A stretch of DNA of 64,000 nt from Kocuria turfanensis (GTDB taxonomy: Bacteria; Actinomycetota; Actinomycetes; Actinomycetales; Micrococcaceae): contig NZ_CP014482.1 of NCBI RefSeq assembly GCF_001580365.1, positions 70,900 to 134,899 on the forward strand, given 5' to 3'. The notes below the pieces were generated by a model, which was given only the letters and a program-made list of their open reading frames with translations, ran no database searches and was not told the DNA's origin. A program made the position numbers and the translations under genes. Shown piece by piece: positions 61,592 to 64,000 of the stretch; position 1 is the first letter of the stretch, and each line of letters begins with the position of its first letter.

Positions 61592-62542
61592 GTGATCAGC
61601 GCCTCGATCGCCCTCGCGGCATTTGCCCTCGCCCTGGCCTGGCCCGTCCCAATCCTTCTCTCGCACGCCAAGTGGCCGACCTGCGCCCCCGCCACCGCAC
61701 TGGTGCTCTGGCAGGCCGTCGCCCTGGCCGGCGGGCTGTCGATGCTCGGGGCCTTGCTCACCTTCGGCCTGACCCCTTTTGGGCCGGACCTGGTCACGGG
61801 CGGCATCAGCTTCGCCGCCAGCTTCTTGGGAGATCAGCCATGGGTGCCCGCAGGCCCGATGCACATCCTCGCGCTGTCCGGAGCAGTTCTGCTCGGCGGG
61901 CATCTGCTGCTGAACCTGATCGTCACGATTGTGCGCGCCGAACGCGATCGTCGGCGCCATGCCCAGCTGGTCCTGCTCCTGAGCACACCGCTGCCCGAGG
62001 CCCCCGGCACCCGGCTCCTCGACAACCCCGCCCCGATCGCCTACTGCCTCCCCGGGGCGTTCACCACGATGACCGTCCTCTCTGCCGGACTGCTGTCACT
62101 GCTCGATGAAAACGAGCTGGACGCGGTGATCGAGCACGAGAAGGCGCATGCCACCCAACGCCATGACATCGTGCTCATGCTATTCCGCGCCTGGAGGGCT
62201 TCCCTGCCCTGGTTCCCCATCGCCGACCGCGCCCACCGCGAAGTCGGGCTCCTCGTCGAGATGCTCGCCGACGACAGCGCCCGCCGGAGCGTCGACGACC
62301 GTACCCTCGCCCGAGCCGTCGTCCTTGTCAGCACCGGTGGATTCGCTGCTCCCTCGCACCGCTTCCAAGGCACCTGGACAGGAACGGCCCCTACCGAGGA
62401 TGCTCGTCATCGCATCCTGCGGCTGGAGGCCACACCCCTGCCGACGGGGCAAAAAGCAACAGTCATCGGCGCAGCCGCTGCGCTCATCTCCGTGCCCACC
62501 ATCTTGTTGCTCGCCCCCGGCCTCACCAACCTGTTCGACTGA
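61592..62542 (+). CDS. M56-family (BlaR1-like) membrane metallopeptidase
   Basis: 316 residues from GTG 61592. Helices at about 1-20, 30-60 and 85-105, the zinc motif HEKAH in VIEHEKAHATQRHD with a downstream Glu in LLVEMLADDSA, and a final helix (AAAALISVPTILLLAPGL). The extracellular penicillin-binding sensor of BlaR1/MecR1 is absent. It probably cleaves the BlaI-like repressor in response to an unknown membrane or respiratory signal. Confidence 0.9.
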   Translation: MISASIALAAFALALAWPVPILLSHAKWPTCAPATALVLWQAVALAGGLSMLGALLTFGLTPFGPDLVTGGISFAASFLGDQPWVPAGPMHILALSGAVLLGGHLLLNLIVTIVRAERDRRRHAQLVLLLSTPLPEAPGTRLLDNPAPIAYCLPGAFTTMTVLSAGLLSLLDENELDAVIEHEKAHATQRHDIVLMLFRAWRASLPWFPIADRAHREVGLLVEMLADDSARRSVDDRTLARAVVLVSTGGFAAPSHRFQGTWTGTAPTEDARHRILRLEATPLPTGQKATVIGAAAALISVPTILLLAPGLTNLFD

Positions 62543-62858
62543 CCACAGGCGCGAACCACGCTGGCTGCCACGGCAACATCTGACCCACGACAGGGCGCCC
62601 TGACATCGGTATCTACCGCGTCACATGAGGTACCTCAGCGCCACTCTGCCGCCACCGAACCAGGAACCTCGAACCGGAGGGCGGCAGCTCTGCGCGTCAT
62701 ACAGCGTTGCGTCCCCGCACGACGCCGCATTAACGGGAGCGAAGACGTATCCTCAGGAGAATTGTCCGTGCTCCTACGCGCACACCAATGTTTGATGCCT
62801 GCGGTCCGTTGCTCGATCTTTCCGTCGCTGCCTGCGACGTCCTGGGGGAAACACCATC
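62543..62858. other. Intergenic region before the M23 peptidase gene
   Basis: No gene seen. Contains the perfect 12-base palindrome TGAGGTACCTCA at 62626-62637 and several GC-rich stems that may be a structured leader of the next gene. I could not match it to the c-di-AMP class found upstream of the other wall-hydrolase genes. Confidence 0.4.
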
Positions 62859-64000
62859 ATGCCCCGCGACTCCTCTCGCCGCCCTGCCAAGCCCGACCTC
62901 CGTCACCGCGCCTCCTCGCCGGTGAGCGCCCTCGCCGCGTTCTCGGCCCTCGTGGCGCTGAGCGTGGCCGTCAGCTCGGGCGTCACTCCGGGGGCGGGCG
63001 AGGAACGAGGGGCTGCCTTCGGGATGTCGGCGGGCTCTTCGGCCTCCTCGGAGCGGTCGGACAGCGGGTGGAGCCTCTTCGCGTCGGGTCAGGAGCGGCA
63101 GCGCCATCCGGCGGCACCGTTGCGGCAGGACCGTTCCACCTCGCCCGTCCGGGACGGCACCGCGGGCAACGGGCCCTGGCGCCAAGGCACCGGCCGGGGC
63201 GACGGCGACCGGAACGCGGCCTCGACGGTGCGCCCGGGGCGACATGCACCGAGGCTGTACTCGGGCGAGCTTCCCGTCAACACCCTCATCGCCCCCACCA
63301 CTCCCGGGGCCGTCCTGACCGGGGGCACCTTCGGGTGGCGGATCGCCCCCGATCGCGGCGACCGCGAATTCCACAACGGCACCGATGTCTCCGCAGCCGC
63401 AGGGCTGCCGGTCGTGGCGGCCGCCGAGGGCGAGGTGACGGCCGTGTTCTGGGACGTCTGGGGCGGCAACCGAGTGGAGGTCACCCACGCGGACGGACTG
63501 AGGACCACCTATAACCACCTCGAGGACGTCAGGGTGGCCACCGGTGACCGGCTGGCCGCAGCCGAGCAGCTCGGTTCCGTCGGTGCCACCGGAACCCGAG
63601 TCACGGGACCAAACCTGCACCTCGAGACCTGGGTCGACGGGCAGGCCGTGGACCCCCAGTCCTTCGACTGGGTCGACGGTCTCCGCGTCATTCCCGCCTC
63701 CCGCAGCAAGTACTCCTTGGAGGTGCCCGTGCCGGCCCCCGTGGATGACGAGACCACCGCCAAGAAAAAGGCCGCCTCGGACGAAGAAGCTGCCGAGCAG
63801 AAGGCCGCTGCCACCAAGAAGGTCACGAAGGAGCCCCAACCCACGGCCGAGCCTTCCGCTCCTGCGAAACCCAGCCCCACACCGGCCCCTCCACCGTCAG
63901 CGGCGCAAAAGCCCACGGCCATCCAGACCAAACCCGTAAAACCCGCCCAACCGGCACCAGCTCCTGCCCCGCCCGGCCCCACAACGGCACCACCCCAACC
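62859..64000 (+). CDS. M23-family peptidase (LytM domain), incomplete at window end
   Basis: Starts at ATG 62859 (CTGGGGGAA upstream) and is still open at 64000, about 380 residues. N-terminal signal/anchor (VSALAAFSALVALSVAVSSG), a Ser/Arg-rich linker, then LytM at about 145-285. Zinc motifs: EFHNGTDVSAAAGLPVVAAA (H-x3-D), and LHLETWVDG in place of the usual HxH. The domain is followed by a charged Ala/Lys segment and a long Pro/Ala-rich tail. Predicted cell-wall endopeptidase or wall-associated activator. Confidence 0.88.
   Translation, partial: MPRDSSRRPAKPDLRHRASSPVSALAAFSALVALSVAVSSGVTPGAGEERGAAFGMSAGSSASSERSDSGWSLFASGQERQRHPAAPLRQDRSTSPVRDGTAGNGPWRQGTGRGDGDRNAASTVRPGRHAPRLYSGELPVNTLIAPTTPGAVLTGGTFGWRIAPDRGDREFHNGTDVSAAAGLPVVAAAEGEVTAVFWDVWGGNRVEVTHADGLRTTYNHLEDVRVATGDRLAAAEQLGSVGATGTRVTGPNLHLETWVDGQAVDPQSFDWVDGLRVIPASRSKYSLEVPVPAPVDDETTAKKKAASDEEAAEQKAAATKKVTKEPQPTAEPSAPAKPSPTPAPPPSAAQKPTAIQTKPVKPAQPAPAPAPPGPTTAPPQ

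Noticed and set aside
61199..62542. BlaI/M56 pair read as a beta-lactam resistance switch
   Set aside because: No beta-lactamase or penicillin-binding protein gene nearby and no sensor domain on the protease; the divergent cydA is the better target.

Overview
The window is high-GC DNA with actinobacterial gene content: ergothioneine genes, DUF3093, fused CydDC, CopD-CtaG fusions, c-di-AMP riboswitches in front of NlpC/P60 genes, and several genes with a -10 box 6-8 bases before the start codon. A CYP152 peroxygenase and the overall mix fit a Micrococcaceae member (Kocuria, Micrococcus or a relative). The genus is an inference. The density of relics, an insertion sequence and metal-resistance genes suggests an accessory island or plasmid segment rather than core chromosome.

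Layout. 1-1.8 kb: XRE regulator and a zinc-ribbon tyrosine-recombinase gene interrupted by an in-frame TAG. 2.1-6.7 kb: ergothioneine genes egtE (+) and egtABC (-), with no egtD. 7.3-8.5 kb: a lone betaine-type binding lipoprotein, then a 25-codon merA stub behind a MerR-family-type operator. 8.7-11.3 kb: DinB and methyltransferase pair, then an arsR-cadD cadmium module. 11.6-14.4 kb: arsR, P1B-ATPase and lspA, overlapping by ATGA. 14.5-20.3 kb: ccdA, cysK, resA, resB and ccsA (System II cytochrome c maturation). 20.6-28.1 kb: small secreted protein, cation exchanger, CYP152 P450, VKOR, CopD-CtaG, DsbA, CDF exporter, CmtR-like regulator. 28.5-31.5 kb: riboswitch-controlled NlpC/P60 gene and an orphan ctaD. 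31.6-35.3 kb: response-regulator stub, ICMT-like methyltransferase, mntH, mntR, DUF3093. 35.9-37.9 kb: secreted-protein gene split by an IS256-family element. 38-44 kb: decayed DUF305 gene, second CopD-CtaG, membrane protein, copC, SURF1. 44-49 kb: TagA/WecG glycosyltransferase, CDF relic, SURF1 relic, second riboswitch plus NlpC/P60 gene. 49-54.8 kb: DUF3105, DUF305, CtaG, acyltransferase-like membrane protein, aquaporin. 55-64 kb: cydABDC divergent from a BlaI/M56 pair, then an M23 peptidase gene running off the end.

Theme. Most genes serve respiration and its metal and thiol chemistry: heme-copper oxidase subunit and assembly (CtaD, CtaG x3, SURF1), copper handling (CopC, CopD x2, DUF305), cytochrome c maturation, periplasmic disulfide formation (DsbA/VKOR), cytochrome bd with its thiol exporter, and Cd/Zn/Mn homeostasis. 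The same dyad, ATCG-N8-CGAT, overlaps the promoters of both ArsR-family regulators and that of resA-resB-ccsA, so metal efflux and cytochrome c/thiol maturation may form one regulon. A 55-bp palindrome sits between cydA and blaI and probably makes cytochrome bd a BlaI target. Several relics duplicate intact genes elsewhere in the window (SURF1, DUF305, NlpC/P60, CDF), pointing to repeated duplication or import followed by decay.
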